NCBI GenBank assembly: GCA_032191485.1
Contig: JAVDOI010000004.1
Span: forward strand, 19,146,943-19,210,942
Length of the DNA stretch: 64,000 bases
Source: Leptoclinus maculatus
Taxonomy: Eukaryota; Chordata; Actinopteri; Perciformes; Stichaeidae
Direction of reading: 5' to 3'
Shown: positions 23,231 to 37,000 of the stretch, piece by piece
Position numbering within the stretch: position 1 is the first letter of the stretch
Layout of the letters: every line of letters starts with the position of its first letter
Notes under the pieces: model-generated
Seen by the model: the letters and a program-made list of their open reading frames with translations, nothing else
Databases searched by the model: none
What the model was told of the DNA's origin: nothing
Position numbers and translations under genes: made by a program

Positions 23231-26200
23231 CTTTCCAATGCTGTTAATTCCTCTCTTCTACTTTTGTGCAATACTGCATCTCATTCCTTGAAAAAAGTAG
23301 GTAATATCACAAGTAGTTCAGTCACCGTCATCTTGATCACCACCAGCAGAACCCTCTTGACTGTCATTGTTATCTCTGAAAAAACAAACATGGAAAAATA
23401 TAAACAGACTAGAACAAATGATAAACAATCAACAGCTTGACGTTTGTAACCAAGTATAAATGGATCCTTTATGGCTGCTGTGAGGTGCATGAATATGCAA
23501 ATGCTATGATTTCTAATTCAATAAACATTTTACAGCCAAAGATGAGGTCATCTATTCCCTAACAGATGTATGATGGATGGACAATTAAACGTTAATCTTT
23601 CACAGGATGAGTCAGCAAGAAGCAGTAAGTCTTCACAGAACAGCTCAAATTCATCAGTGTTCGCACCTCTTTCCTGTCTGCAGTTGTCATTAATTAATGA
23701 CTTGCTGTACGACAGCAACAACATGTCAAGACCGTGGCAGGGACACAGAGAACAACCCAGCCAATATCGCTAATTGGCTGCAACAGGTGACAGAGAAAAA
23801 TGAAGCGTAACAAGAAAAAAAATGAAAACAAGACAAAACAGAAGTTCAAGACATGGACATAACTCCAGGGTGTGACGTGCAAACCGAACTAATTTGTAGC
23901 AGAGAGTAATTTGTATCACTCACGACTGGAGGCAGTTGTTGGTGAAACAGGGAACAGACAAACTTAGGTACCCCAATTTATCACTTCACCACTTGCTTCC
24001 TCCCTGTGTTACAGTGCCCTTGTTTATGTTCTAAGAGTGCAGAGGGATTATGTGGATCAAAACTATTTGGAAAAAGAAAAATGTTTCCAAATTTGTGAAC
24101 TATATATAATCCTGGCCTCGATTTTCTATTCATCTGGGAAAATATATTTTTTTTTTATCACTCTGTCTTCATCTATTGTCAATGACAAAATCAGTTGCCC
24201 AATACATCCCACCCAGCTACCTACCTCCTTCTCTGGTCTGATTAAATTATATTGACTGTGCACTTCACTATTTAATCAAGAAATTATTATATATCCACAT
24301 CTATAGTACTTTTGTACAAAAACATTCTCAACTTTTACATTTTCAGTAAAAAGCTTTTTCTGGGTACATCAAATTGAGTTAAACGCTGTGTAGATTGATT
24401 CTCATGCACTTTTCTCTCACTGTCTGAAAGTCTCTTGAGTTGTCCTGCTCTGCTGATTCTTGATTCCAACATTAGGCAAGGATGTTTTCTATTCAACATG
24501 GTAGCTTCTGTTTGAATGTTGGCCAAATCTGATCCTCAAGAGGTTCTCCCTCATTGCCACAACTGAGAGCTGTTCTCAGCATTGATTAGAGCTAAAGCTA
24601 GGTGAAATCTTATGGCAGGCCACCACTTCCCACATGTGGGAGCAGGATGAGGAGACACTCACTGTTGACATTTCACCTTGCGCCATTCACAAAAAAAAAC
24701 ATGACTAAATGCAACTGTATAATAATCTCCATTGAGACCCATACCATGCAGCCATTTCACTAGTGTCTTTACATATCTGGCATTTTGCAAAAAATCACTG
24801 TACCACTGTTTGAAAGCAGTATTTTTACTGTCTGTAGTTTAAAAAAAGTTAAGTAAAGCTCAAATGTATACGGACTGAGCAACACTTTTTGCAACATTTA
24901 TTGAAAATAAATAATTCATAAAGACACTGAAATCTTTCAGACACAACCAAGGGTGGACGTAAAGAACTGCATTTACTCTGACCAAGTTGTTTCGTTTTAC
25001 TTCTACTTTAGTCTACTTTTACTAAGTTATTTTGTATCACAACTATTGTAATTTGTAGGTGTTGCTCAGTGATGCATGAAGCCAAAAATGAATCATGGCA
25101 GCAGTACTGTAAACTGAACCAGTTTGTGAGCTGGTGGAAGCAGCCCTGACTGCTATCAAGTCACCTCCTATTTGGCGTGAACACAAAGTTGACATGGCTT
25201 TGACAAGAACCACAAATAGTAAATTCATCAAATTGCTGCATGTCAAATTCTATTTATCTGAGGAGACCTCTCTTGGGCTCACTTATCAGCTGCCTTATCA
25301 AAGCCTAATAGCTACTGTAAATGTGCTCATATCAGATGGCAGGCATTCATTTGGAAAATGGCTGTCTTAATCTATATTTCATCAACTGGACTGAAGATAT
25401 TAATAGTAGATATTCTTGTTAGGCCTTGAACCTCATCAAGACTCCTGATGTGAAACTATGTGATACGAGGCTGAAATGATCCACGGAAAAGTATTCTCTG
25501 TGATTTGTTTCACCACATTCCCGCTTGTCTGTACTTTGACCTGTAAAGTAACTATGTTCAGCTGGTGTGCACTGTTTTCATGCCTCCTCTTTTAGCATGC
25601 ATAAATAAAGCTATATTAGGTTATGAAAAGGTTATAAAATACACAACTGCCTCATGAGTGGAGTAAGCACAGCTGGCTCTCAGATCGAGGTCTTAAGGTA
25701 CCGTAGTCCTGGATCCAAGAGCGCCAGCCTGTTTCAATCTGCCTGAAACTGATGGAGTCTTCATTGAGGAGACTGACTTTACAGCTGTATTAAAATTCTG
25801 CAGGAGTTCTGCTTAATCTATGTGGTGTGCTTCAGTTGAAGAATGATCCCACACTTAATTGTTAGATAAGTTTAATGTCCCAGAAGATTTTTTCAGGGAG
25901 CATGTGTGGAAAAGCTATGGAAACCAATTCAATACAGACAGAATCGAGCCACATAGAACTCTGATACAGTCAGTCAGGAGGCTTGAAGATAAATGATTGT
26001 CAAAGCGCATAAAATCAGAAGAAACTGGCAAAGCCGAATCAGAGGATCGGCAATGCTACAAAATTGAAGGCACACTAACTCTCTTGTCCTGTCTACCCCC
26101 CCAACCCCAGCACGTCCTTTCCCCATTCCCTCAGCTTCTGCCTGGGCTTATCTACAGTCACACCTCTCTCCCATCTTGAGCACTTATCTCATGCGCCAGT

Positions 26201-26623
26201 GTATGTCATGCATCCGTAGCCTTGTCGAAGATAGGACATTACACAGCAAGAATCTCCCGTTTACTCAAGATCTCACACATGGATGATTCCAGCCAGCAGC
26301 CATTTTTGCAAAGAGGTGTTTGGTCCCCGTCCTGGACAAGCTGTTCGATCCTATCCCAGTAGTGCATTTAGCCAGGTTTGTTTGTGCCGCCTATCACCTC
26401 TATGTTGTGATTTACAATGATACGGCAGCATGGTGTCTTCATAGCTTTGCAAGCAGGTTAGCAGGTGTGTCGACAATAACAGCAAAGCCAAAGATTTTAT
26501 TGTCGATAATGTTGACAAGAAAACCAAAAGAGATTGCTCCAGTGCTCCTTTAAACTTCTATGAAAACTTTTCAAACAAAAACAAGATGGGTGACGTGATG
26601 TTTGTTGCTTCATCTTATGTGAA
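23231..26623. other. unique noncoding DNA
   Basis: A 3.4-kb A+T-rich interval. No coding exon, RNA gene or clear mobile element was recognised. Confidence 0.5.
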
Positions 26624-26850
26624 GCGACTGTGGCTAAGTGGAGAGCAGGGCCGTCCTTCAATCAGATGATCAATGCTTCGATCCCTGGCTCCGCCTCCGC
26701 TGCATGTCGATGTGTCCTTGATCAAGACATTTAACCCCAAAAATTTCTCCCGTAGCTGTGCCTACAGTGTAGAAATGTGATAGAATCTGAATTGTAAGTC
26801 GCTTTGGATAAAAGCGTCTTCTAAATGAATGTAAGTGCTGCAATGTAATT
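26624..26850 (+). mobile_element. tRNA-derived SINE, teleost type
   Basis: The head has an RNA polymerase III box A-like TGGCTAAGTGG (26631-26641) and box B-like GCTTCGATCCC (26675-26685), spaced as in tRNAs. A body with GTCGATGTGTCCTTGATCAA follows (ending GACATTTAACCCC). The tail GTAAGTCGCTTTGGATAAAA (continuing GCGTC) is shared by several fish SINE/LINE families, as known to me. It ends near AATGTAATTTAG. The tRNA-like head is too diverged to be a functional tRNA. Target-site duplications were not clear. Confidence 0.75.
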
Positions 26851-27514
26851 TAGTACCTCCATCAGCGTAACAAACGTTTGTGAGGAAGGGGCCCACCAGC
26901 AAAAAAACATTATTTTTGGCTTGACTTACCTAAGAAACAACTAATTACTTACCCTAAGAAATATAGAAAACGTCTAAGCAGACACCACAGGAAGATCCAA
27001 TTTTAAAGCCAAATAATATGAAAACAAGGCAGTTAAAGGGATCTTAGAGACAAAAGAAAGCAACCCTTTGCAGTAGTAGTTATGCTATATCTGATAGCCC
27101 AGCGAGGATAGAAAGGAATATATCAGGGTGGTACATGGTGCGAACGCTTCCTCGCTCCACAGCCATTCGGGAAGATAAGGAGGCGATGACACTCACAGGG
27201 TAACAAAGGATAGAAAAAAGGAAATTGGAAAAGGGAGGGGGAGCATGCAGTAAAAGATCAAAATATCTAGAATGGTCTACCTTGAGATATTGCTCTATGG
27301 TGTTCTTGGAATGTGAGCCTGTAATCAAGTGGAATCAGATTTTGATAGGATTTGTTTTTGGTCCTCTGGTTGTTTGAATCATGACACGACACATCGTGAC
27401 ACTTTTTTTATCACTCTTACTACTGTATTTTATTCGCATTTTCCGTTTTAGTTTTTTCCTGTAACACATTCATACAGACACACATAACTCTGATCTTCCC
27501 AAAAATACGGTACT
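26851..27514. other. unique noncoding DNA
   Basis: Nothing recognisable. Confidence 0.5.
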
Positions 27515-27640
27515 CTATACTGAACGTTTCCACTGGAGCAATGCGGGCTAAATTACTTGCTCAAGGGCACCTCAATTATTTGTGCAGGGAAAAGAAAACA
27601 CGACTCACTCAATTTCCCAGCCCACAATTTCCCAACGATA
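27515..27640. repeat. degraded teleost short repeat
   Basis: The stretch around TTGCTCAAGGGCACCTCAA, preceded by CACTGGAGCAATGCGGG and followed by CAATTTCCCAGCCCA, resembles a frequent fish short repeat ('CCTTGCTCAAGGGCACCTC') as I remember it. It may be the antisense side of a SINE body. Boundaries are approximate. Confidence 0.4.
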
Positions 27641-30600
27641 CTGCAATTTCAAATTGAAAACCCTTCATCTCCAACCTTTGTGTTACAATCATTTCTTTTG
27701 GTGCAACGCTCACATGAAAGGATAGTCTTATATAATAACGTAAATGGTTCTTTCAAGCCCATTACAGTTATAAATGATAGTGGACTGCACCAGCAGAGGG
27801 GGAAAACTCAGAAGAAGCTTTAAAAACAATGTTGAACAAGGCATTACTTTAATTACATCACATCAAAAGTAAATAAATGGAAAAGTTTGGCACAGTCCTT
27901 AAATTAGTTTTCCAGAATGGCTCCTTTGCAAAGTTTTTTCTTTTGTTTTCTTGGTCTCTGGAGGTTAAAGACCTGTCGCTGCAGTAATAATGATGAATCT
28001 CCTCTCTCTTTGCCCGGCAGAGGATTGGAGATGGCCCCCAAATATGGATGCAAGGGGTATAGTGGAAATAGGTATTAATCGTGGAGGGAGTGGAGGGAAC
28101 ACTGAGATTATGACCTCGCTGGGGAGTTATGAATCAAAAGGAAACATGTCCCTGGAAACAGAGAGTCACAGATTAACATGAGATAACAGCCCATTATTAG
28201 AAAGTCGTGGCCATCACATTGAAACGAGAGAGAACTTTGTTTCAGAAAACATTAAACAACAAATAGATCACATTCTGCAGGCTCCATTTCCTGTGATCAT
28301 GGCAGCAGTGTTTGGGTGGTACCATCACACATCCTCCTTCCCTGTCCCAACAGCAGAGCACTTAATTACTCCTGCCATTTTATTAGCTTCTGGGTAATGT
28401 ATTTGATAGTGCAATTATTCCTTCTTGACAACATCACAATTCATTTAGGCTGCTTTTCCATTAGAGTAGAGGAATTCTTTATCCTTGGGGAAGTGTTGGG
28501 AGAGAAAAAGAAAGTTTAATAATATGATCTCAGATCTATAGGAATTGCACAGCTGTGTCCTCTCCCCATCCAGCAATCCAAAGCCAGTTTTTTTTCTCAC
28601 ATGGCTTGGACCGTAAATTCATGCCTCCCCTGCTGCAGTGAAGTGTCACCAGAGTCGGTGGTTTATGTCTTGAAAAACAAACGATTGATCTTTCGGAGTC
28701 GCACTGCGTATGTGATTTCATCAGGACAGCAGTTAGAGAAAGAAGGCAGACGGCAAGGGGGATAGCAAAGTGATAGAGAACCTTAAGGCTATCATGTTTA
28801 GCCTTTCCTTTATCTTACACAACAAAAATCCACCTATTTTCTAAACCCACTTATTAGTATTTCATTTACATTTTTTTTGTAGGACAATGTCATCATGTAT
28901 TGCTTTTATTTACTGTCACACAAGGTCACAAATGCACTATGCAATATTACTTTTCACTTTGTTAAACCCTACTGTAGTGAGCTGACCTGGAACAAATGCA
29001 GTTGACCTATATACAGTAAGCTGTGACTGAGCAGCTTCCATCTGTAAGAGCAATCTGGTACTTTCGGGTCCTTTGAGCTCACTTCACACTTTGGGCAACA
29101 AACTGCGGTTCAACTCCCAGAATTGGCTTTCTGGCCATCTCCCGGGCTAATGCTGAATAGCCTGGGGGCTTGACCTTTCAGGCAGGCAGTGAACTGTCAA
29201 GTCTGGTTAAGTTTTAGTGGTCCTGCGTCAGTGTACAGCACACTCCTGAGTGTGTTGATTGTGACATCGTCTGGCAGACACCTCAGGCCCTGATGCCATA
29301 AGAGGTCTTCAACGCTGACCTTTACAGCTAAATCATCCCAATGAAGATAGTTGGCCTCAGACAGAATAATAATGAATTTGGCGTGTTTAGGTTCGAGGAA
29401 ATAACAAGGGAGGGAAGCTGTTTCTAAAACGAGGCTCACAGACAATTGAGTAATTTGCGGTCAAGCGCTAAGGGCACTTGATTGATCATTAACCTTACAT
29501 TGCACAACTTTCTTAATCTGTTGCCTGCCTCTGGTCAATCAATAGGAAAACGTGTGCCCCTTCGGCTACTACAATGGAAACCATTGAATTAAAGGCAACT
29601 GCTTAAATGTTTGAAAGCGCTGTTATCCACAGTCCAATGATAACACTCCCATCTGTTCCAGTGGTGAGTGAGATTTAGCTAACAAGCATTAAGCTGCCAG
29701 GCTCCAGTAGAGGAGATATGAGACACGATTAGCAAAATGCCCTTCAGGCGAATGGTTCTGAGATCCAAACAGTGGGTGAATTTGGACTTGACGCCAGCTA
29801 AAAGGTGGGTTGGCCACTGCTTCGTCAACTCCATGCCCGAGGCAGCGCTAGGTATGTTGGGAATGTTGGAGCCCTGTATAGTGAGGGTGGTGAACACTGG
29901 AGCGTGACCTGGCTTTGTGATAGGATCTCTGTGTTCTTGGTGGGTAATTGGGCTCTAGGGCTACAGACATAGGTAAAGAAAGAAGAGCCAGAGCAGGTTG
30001 TCAGAAGACGTGGAAGGCCAAAAGACAAGACAGAACCACTGGACAAAGACAAGTCATTTTGTGATAGGTTGATCTTCGTCTCTGGGAGAGGCAGGTGAGG
30101 AGTAATACCTTGTGTGTGCCTCTTTAAGAGTGTGTGAGTCCATTGATATGCATGTCTGTGTGTGCGTGTTTGAATGAGAAAGGAAGACTCAGAGATTGTT
30201 TTAGTTTAAAGTTTGACGAAGTACTTGCTGGACAGAAATGGGCTAATGTGTACAGTAAGCGCAAGGTTTCTATAGCACTTTCAAAGTATGGCATCAATAT
30301 TTCAGTCAGGCCTATTCTCAAGGGCAATCACGATTATAAACGGATATAAATATTAGAACCGCACAGTTACACGCACGCACCCACACAGACAGGGTTGTAA
30401 TGATGAATCGGAGGACCCACGGTCTAACCTTAGTAACCCTACGACCGTGGCTATAGAGCCACACATTAGGCATGCAGTCACATAACCTTGCACTTCAGCC
30501 ATCCTCCCTCTCAACCCACTCACTTTTCTTCCAGCAACACCTGTTCTGCCATTCAGGGCGTTCATCGCTGTTCTGATCATGCGTTTTTTTATCCAAGTCC

Positions 30601-31383
30601 CCTCATATCCTGTGATCCTATCATGTGCTTGTGAGAATACCTTTGAATTATGTTTGCTGCAATGATAGGCGGGGATACAACAAGAAAAGTATGTTTACAG
30701 CTTTCCTCTGGGCTGGTCTTAAAAAAAAAAAAGAAGAGTTTTGCCTCCAATCTAATCTCCATCTAATATTGCGAGGGTGGCTGCCTGCCTACACAGTCTT
30801 GCATAGCTGTAGTGCCAATATGGCCCAAAGGGAACTCTCATTGTTTTATTACAGATCAGGCAATCTGTGCCGTCTCTGGCTGTTGTTACAGCCTGTCCTG
30901 AGTGTTTTTCTATGGAGGCTACTCAATTAATTCAAACACGCCACACAGGGCCCATTGCAACAGAAATAGGAGGGAAGGGTCAATGTTAATTTGTGAATAA
31001 TATGATCTATTAAAATGTTTGAAAATGAATATGAGAATCTGAAATGTTTATTTATGCAATCTATATTAGAGTAGTAGAAACATACAGGTGCAGAAAGCTC
31101 AACAGTTGACAAAACCGGGTAGTTTGTAAGTAATACATCAGGAGTTGGCAAGCATCCAACTGCAATCTCCAAACTGGATATTTTATCATTGTGAGGCATT
31201 CGGTCTGTCATCCCATAGGCCAATGTATGCCTTGGCACTATTCCAAACCTGATAAGCTGACAGCAAGTTGGTCTAAGGCTCCTCTTCAATCTGGTCTTTT
31301 AACCCCACCCCATGAGACTTTACTGTTAAGGACCGCTTACCTCCAGTCAGAGGTTGCTGAAGTGAGGGACGTAGGGGAGAAAA
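27641..31383. other. unique noncoding DNA
   Basis: A 3.7-kb interval. A unique A+T-rich block with TGATTGATCATTAACC (about 29477-29495) within 29190-29560 may be a conserved noncoding element. A TCTTTGCCCGGCAG acceptor-like site near 28020 precedes a 60-codon frame that I do not accept as an exon. No gene recognised. Confidence 0.45.
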
Positions 31384-31415
31384 GAGGACAAGGAGGACAA
31401 GGAGGACAAGGAGGA
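31384..31415. repeat. 9-bp tandem repeat
   Basis: GAGGACAAG is repeated about 3.6 times. It is in frame by length but no gene surrounds it. Confidence 0.88.
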
Positions 31416-31819
31416 TCCGAGTAAGGATTGTTTAAGAATGCCACTCAGGTTTTAAATTGGTGCAAGGAGGGGCCTCTTTTGGATGACAGAGTGTCTGGAC
31501 GATCTGGCGGGAAAGCCAACCCAAATGTAGGGATTGGGATGGCGACCGCGGTGCTGAGGGAGGATGCAAGTGATGGATGGCGATTGTTAGACACAGTAAT
31601 TGTGTTCAGGTAATTGACCCCGCTCCCTCCCCCTTTCACACTTTCCTTCCAGTGTGGCAAGCATTCCATCTCTCTTTCACTTGTGTTCCACAGATGAGAA
31701 GAAAACACAAGCAAAGAGAAACCAGTTCGAAGCATTGGCAGCCTACTTGTTTGGGATTTTAAAGTTTTTACTTTAGCACACGGGTGGCTGCATTTCATCT
31801 CAAGCAATAATCTTGTGCC
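31416..31819. other. unique noncoding DNA
   Basis: Nothing recognisable. Confidence 0.45.
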
Positions 31820-31870
31820 TTTTTACATTGAAACACTTAGCAGACACTGTCATCAAGAACGACTCAAGAT
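31820..31870 (-). repeat. degraded SINE/LINE tail fragment, inverted
   Basis: CTTAGCAGACACTGTCATCA and the following AGAACGACTC resemble the reverse complement of the tail of the SINE at 26624 (TTTAGAAGACGCTTTTATCC, AAAGCGACTTAC). It is short and diverged. Confidence 0.45.
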
Positions 31871-33529
31871 GAATGCAAAGAGCTCAATATCCAATATCAC
31901 ATAACTAAGTATCTTATGAATGAAGTTCGGGAGATAATATCTGTGCCAAGAAGATAAAAAATAAATATATATCATGTAGAAGAAGGTTCAAGTACCATTA
32001 ATAATACATGCTGCCTGGAAAGTAGAAACAAAGGGACAAAAGCGCTTGTCAGAAAGACAAAAAGAGCTTTTGCATAAAACCAAACTCCTGTTTAGTATTT
32101 GGTATGTACCCTTGGAATTGGAGGAAGAAATCGAATAACTTGTTTAATTAAAAACAGATGTCCCCATAAAGCTCCAACCACACATCAGCCTATACTACGT
32201 TCATGTAAACAGTAAAAGCCAGTTAAGACCACGGCACACCTTTAGTGATAAAGACCACCCCCTAGTCACCCCCTAGTGCTAGTGAAGCAGTGCCTAAAAT
32301 GCAGGATTGTCATGGCTTTATACAGAGGAGGTGATGATGAACTTTTCTCTTCATGCATCAGCAGATTATGGCAGCATTCATCACTGGTCCCAGACCCTGT
32401 GCTAATAATCAGCTGGGTATAGCTCAATGTACAGCTCAATCTCTGATTTATACCGAGCTCTGCGGTAGGGTGACAAGTTTTTAAATGGGGCTGCACAATG
32501 TAAATCATAACCTCGCTGAGTCGAATAGATGGGTTCATGCTGAGAGATGGGAAGGAAGAGAGGCATTCACTTCCATCTGCAAACAAGCACTTGTCTGTGA
32601 AGGAATATTTGCTGCAAGTAGCTCCGAAATGCTTATTTTACTGCATATGTCAGTGCAGTATATATGTTTAATATCCATCTTTCTCAGTTAATTATGAATT
32701 ACCTACTCTGTTTTTTTTAGTTTTACACCAAATGTACTCATACACTAACAGTTGAATGTTGTTTTGACTGACATGATGGAACATATAAGGCCTATTCACA
32801 ACTAATCAACTCCACCAACCGCATCTGACTCAAGATAATGTCAATATTTTGATGCTAAAGATGTCGCTCATGACATTTTAAATTAGATTTTTTTACATTC
32901 ACTTTTACCACATCCTTCATTCTCACCTTTTAGAACCAGGCAGTAAAGAAGGCCAATGTCTCCGAGCTAACACAAGCTATAAACCACCCAACTTCCTAAT
33001 TCATGGGTCTGTTAGACCTGGAGCGTGATGACATCACCTTGTCTAAACCAATGACAAAGTAGGTTATGCTCTGTCTTGTTTGACCTTGCTTGCACTGATT
33101 CACAGTCTTAATGCTGAGAAGTAAGAGGGTGTGTCATGTCCATGGCTTCTAGCAGTTTTCATTATTCTGCTTTCATTTAGGATAGAATGGTGGACAGGTG
33201 GGATACCACCTCCTGGAGTGGAATCCTCTAGTCTCAAAAAATGTCCCTTAAATGCCATGTTGATGTCAATTCTCAAAATGTGACAATTTGCTTCGAAAAA
33301 TATGTGTAACTATTTTACTTCAGCAACACAAAAGACAAAGGAAATCAAGATAATAAGTCTTAATATTTGACTAAATGATTACAGTAAGCATTTGACCAGT
33401 CTTAGTAACGTTTCAAAGGAGATGAGCTGTGTGAATGATCTGACAGGCAATGGCGTACAGCACACAGCTTTCTCCTTGTGCGCTAGGCGACTATTCAAGG
33501 GTACTCCTATGGTATGAAGTTTACAGATA
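31871..33529. other. unique noncoding DNA
   Basis: Includes an 11-bp tandem duplication of CACCCCCTAGT near 32256-32277. Otherwise no recognisable feature. Confidence 0.45.
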
Positions 33530-34048
33530 CAGTGTGTAGTATTTAGTGGCATCTAGCAAGGAAGTTGCAGATTGCGACCAACTGAATACCCCTCCTCTCA
33601 TCCCTTCCATTCCAAGCCTGTGATAGTGTGAGCCATCGAGTATAAACCATGATAACACCTTGAAATCTTTCAGGACCTTTGCCTCGCTTAGTTTAGGAGC
33701 AACGGAGTTCTGACGGCAGCTGGCATTACCCCGATTTTGTATGCAGTGGCTCATGTTACCGCAGTTTCATAAGTGTTGGAGAACTACGGTGGCATTCAGG
33801 TAACATAAAAATGCAAAAGGTCCCCTCTAAAGCCAATGTTTGGTCTGTCCATTATGGGCCACTGTAGAAACATGGTGATGCAACATGGCGCTCAATGAAG
33901 AGGACTCACTCTTTAGATATGAAGGGCTCTTTTAAAGTAAGGAAAACACAACAATCCTTAGTTTCAAGTGATTATACACCAATGAAAAAATAGTTATGAG
34001 TGTGATTTGCAATTCCTGCCGATAGAGACCTTTAAATCCTACACACTG
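33530..34048. mobile_element. 519-bp nonautonomous inverted-repeat element
   Basis: It starts CAGTGTGTAGTATTTA and ends TAAATCCTACACACTG, giving imperfect inverted termini of about 16 bp. GATA directly flanks both ends (33526-33529 and 34049-34052), a possible 4-bp target duplication. The order of internal motifs (GGCATCTAG, TGTAGAAACATGG, GATTATACACCAATGA) resembles a short DNA element that is common in teleost genomes, from memory. It carries no transposase. The frame at 33521-33754 is not a gene. Confidence 0.65.
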
Positions 34049-37000
34049 GATAATCATAGCTCATTTCGTGGCCTTCTCCACCCCTGGCATAATCCAAAAA
34101 TGCTGTTTTATTAGAATTGTGAAATTAAAAAATGCTTATTTGCTGCCTTCACCAATTGAATTGACCTGATCTAATGAGAAAATCCCTGAGCTAAATTGAA
34201 ATGTGATTAACATCGAGTCAGGGTAAAGTTGGCAATAATCAAAGATAAATAAATCTGGACTCCACCCCCCCTCTTTCTCCAAGGTCAGTGATTGCCAAAG
34301 GTCTCATCTAAGCTCGGCCCGGTAATGATCTGTCATGCAACTCCACATATTGCCATCTTTCCTCCTCCATTTTGGTCAGCACTTGGTCAATTTCAGCACC
34401 CCTGAATGAGGTCTCATTAAAGACGCCACTACAGATTCTACAAGACAAAGGGAAATTCAATGAAACCCAGTGGAAATAACATTCAGTAGCTACTTACATA
34501 ACAAGCCTCTTATCCCACATTCCCAACCTTACCTCGAATCCAATCTCTGGCCCTGCAACACATCATTACACTATCTCAGGTGTATTAAATAGAAATCAGG
34601 GCTTGGCTACAGGTCCTGTAATGATCATTTGGGCCAGCTAATATCTGACAGTTTATCCAGGCAGGCCGCCACAACGGACTCCCTTCCATCTGACATTGGT
34701 GTGACTCCATTAGCCAGAGTGTTGGAAGTAAATGATGGTAGGCAGCGCTTGGCAGTGTCAGAGTCCGCTCAGAGTCCTCTATCGATTCAATCTCAGAATA
34801 AAGGATGGAGCACTGAACAGGCACCCCAGGTGCATTTCGTCCAACCAAGCCACACTCCGTCTTATACACATTGGCACATTGCGATTCAGGGAGCCATTCA
34901 TTCTCAACACTGCCTTGGTCAAATGTGAATGGAAGATCACACACACCTGCACAAGCGCACAGCTGTAACACAAGGCCACAGATGAGGCCAGATATGCAAT
35001 GATTATGTCCACAAAAATATATTGGACCATAAAATACAGAAGCACACACACATTCTCCCTCTCCCATAAACACGAAACAGAGAATGCTTTAAGATTGATT
35101 ATAAAACACTTTGTCCATTAAATAAACTTACCACATGGACTTTTTTCTGGCCCATGAATAAGAAAAGGAGAGTGTGTGAATAAAAGAGAAACACAAAGAC
35201 CCTCTTTCAAATGATCATGTGTACAGTACAGAGGAGTTTCTTGACAGAGGGTTTACTGTTGCGTGCTTACTTTTACTCACTAACATTTCCAAACACTAAG
35301 ATGATGCTTTAAACAAATCCCTTGACTACGGTATATATTATATTCAAATGATTAATATAATTAAAAATAGTAACATCATTTTGTAATCACAGTCTCCTTG
35401 AATGGTGAGAAGTGAAACAACAGATAATATAAATGATTCATGGTGAAAATACATGGGAGTTCAATCAAAGGTGCATTCAACTAAAAGGCAGGTGTCTTAA
35501 TGAAGCAAACAAGTTTGTTTTAGCATTTGTAACCACTATCTGTCATTCATCATTTAATGTAAGTATTTATCTTTAAGGTGAAACGCTCTGGACAGGAAAC
35601 AGGACGTAATAGAAACTGACTCATGGAAACAGACTGGGGGACAACAGATGGCGGGATGACTTGATAATTAAGGGGGATTTGAAAAAAATAACTAATGCAA
35701 ACTTACTTTTCTTTAACACTTATATGTCTCATTTTGCAATTGCCATAACTGCCATGTGCTACTCCACTTTTCCATGTGTTAAAATCCCTGCTAGACTTGG
35801 AGAGGCACAGACAAAACTTCAGAGGCTAACCAGTGTGGCTTTGTTCTTGGAGCAGCATGCAGGCAAGAGTAATAGTAGTGTGGCATGCTGAAGATCTCAT
35901 CGCCACACAATTACATTAATGTCAAAAAATTGTCAGGACATGGCTTCTTAGTGTTCCTGTGTATTTTTTTAGGGTGTAATACTGCGGAGTGCAGTCACCG
36001 CACACTGCAGCGTACCACCCATTCTCCAGTGCTCTCCTCTGAAACTATGCTGAACGTGTTCATAGTCATGAATAGGATGAGCGTGGAGGGGGCAAAGGTT
36101 ACGGTAGCTTGTTTACATTTAGGCCCAGAGTTAAATCCCCTTCGTCCTGTTGGGGCTGTAGGTGGTTTTGATGTTTTGGTGCAGAGCAACTTTTCACTCT
36201 CCTGAGCTTCCTGTTTTCTTGAACTCTGCCTCCACTGTTTCTCTCAAACCTCTTGAAGGACTTTGTCTTGTCTTTGTTACTCAGCGGGGGATCCTGCTTC
36301 AAGGGAATCATCTGTATATGACAGCATAAATAAGGGCTATAGCTGGGAATGAGGTGGCAAAATGCTTGAAGATTCTGTCCAGTAAAAGAAACAATTTTAA
36401 TTGGAACCTTATGAACTCCAACACCACCTGACTCTTCACAGATAAACAAAGTTTGTTTTGTGCCAGGGGGCAGTAAAGGTCTCATTTATTTGCCCTGAAC
36501 AAGTCAAGTATCTTGATGAAATACCCCCTGGCAATTTTCTGAATCCCTCTCTACTCTCTCATCACAAATTTCACAGGATAAGAGCCTCTGTTAAATACCT
36601 AAAATGTAAATTTCGAGGCTGGGTTTGCCTGAGGACAAGAGCTGGAAATAGCTCCCCACAGACACGGACTTTATCTAAAGAGGGGACATTATCTTCAAGA
36701 GCAATTTAACATTAAAATACAGTATACCCTGCCAGGAGAGTGACAGTCATATCTATTTCCACATTTAGGCCCAAATAAATGCTTACCATGAGCCATATAG
36801 GCTCATACGTTAACCTATTTGACTCATGGTCAAATAATAAAAGGTGGCATGACTAACATAATGAGAGGCAGGGAAAAAATATGAGATACATCTTGATAAA
36901 TACCTGATTTGTCTCACTGATTCTAAAAATGTATTAAATCTATCAGTAAAGAATAAACATTGCCTTGGTTTGGATGTTTTTACGCAAACTAAGTTTGAAT

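Noticed and set aside
24930..25040. Possible teleost repeat with ACTTCTACTTTAGTC-like sequence
   Set aside because: Too diverged and short to assign.
26624..26700. tRNA gene
   Set aside because: Box A and B are present, but the sequence cannot form a proper cloverleaf by eye and is joined to a SINE body and tail.
27990..28181. Exon following an acceptor-like TCTTTGCCCGGCAG
   Set aside because: No domain, no donor at a sensible place and no neighbouring exon.
34585..35073. 162-residue minus-strand frame with overlapping frames on both strands
   Set aside because: No domain. The lack of stops more likely reflects base composition of a unique noncoding block.
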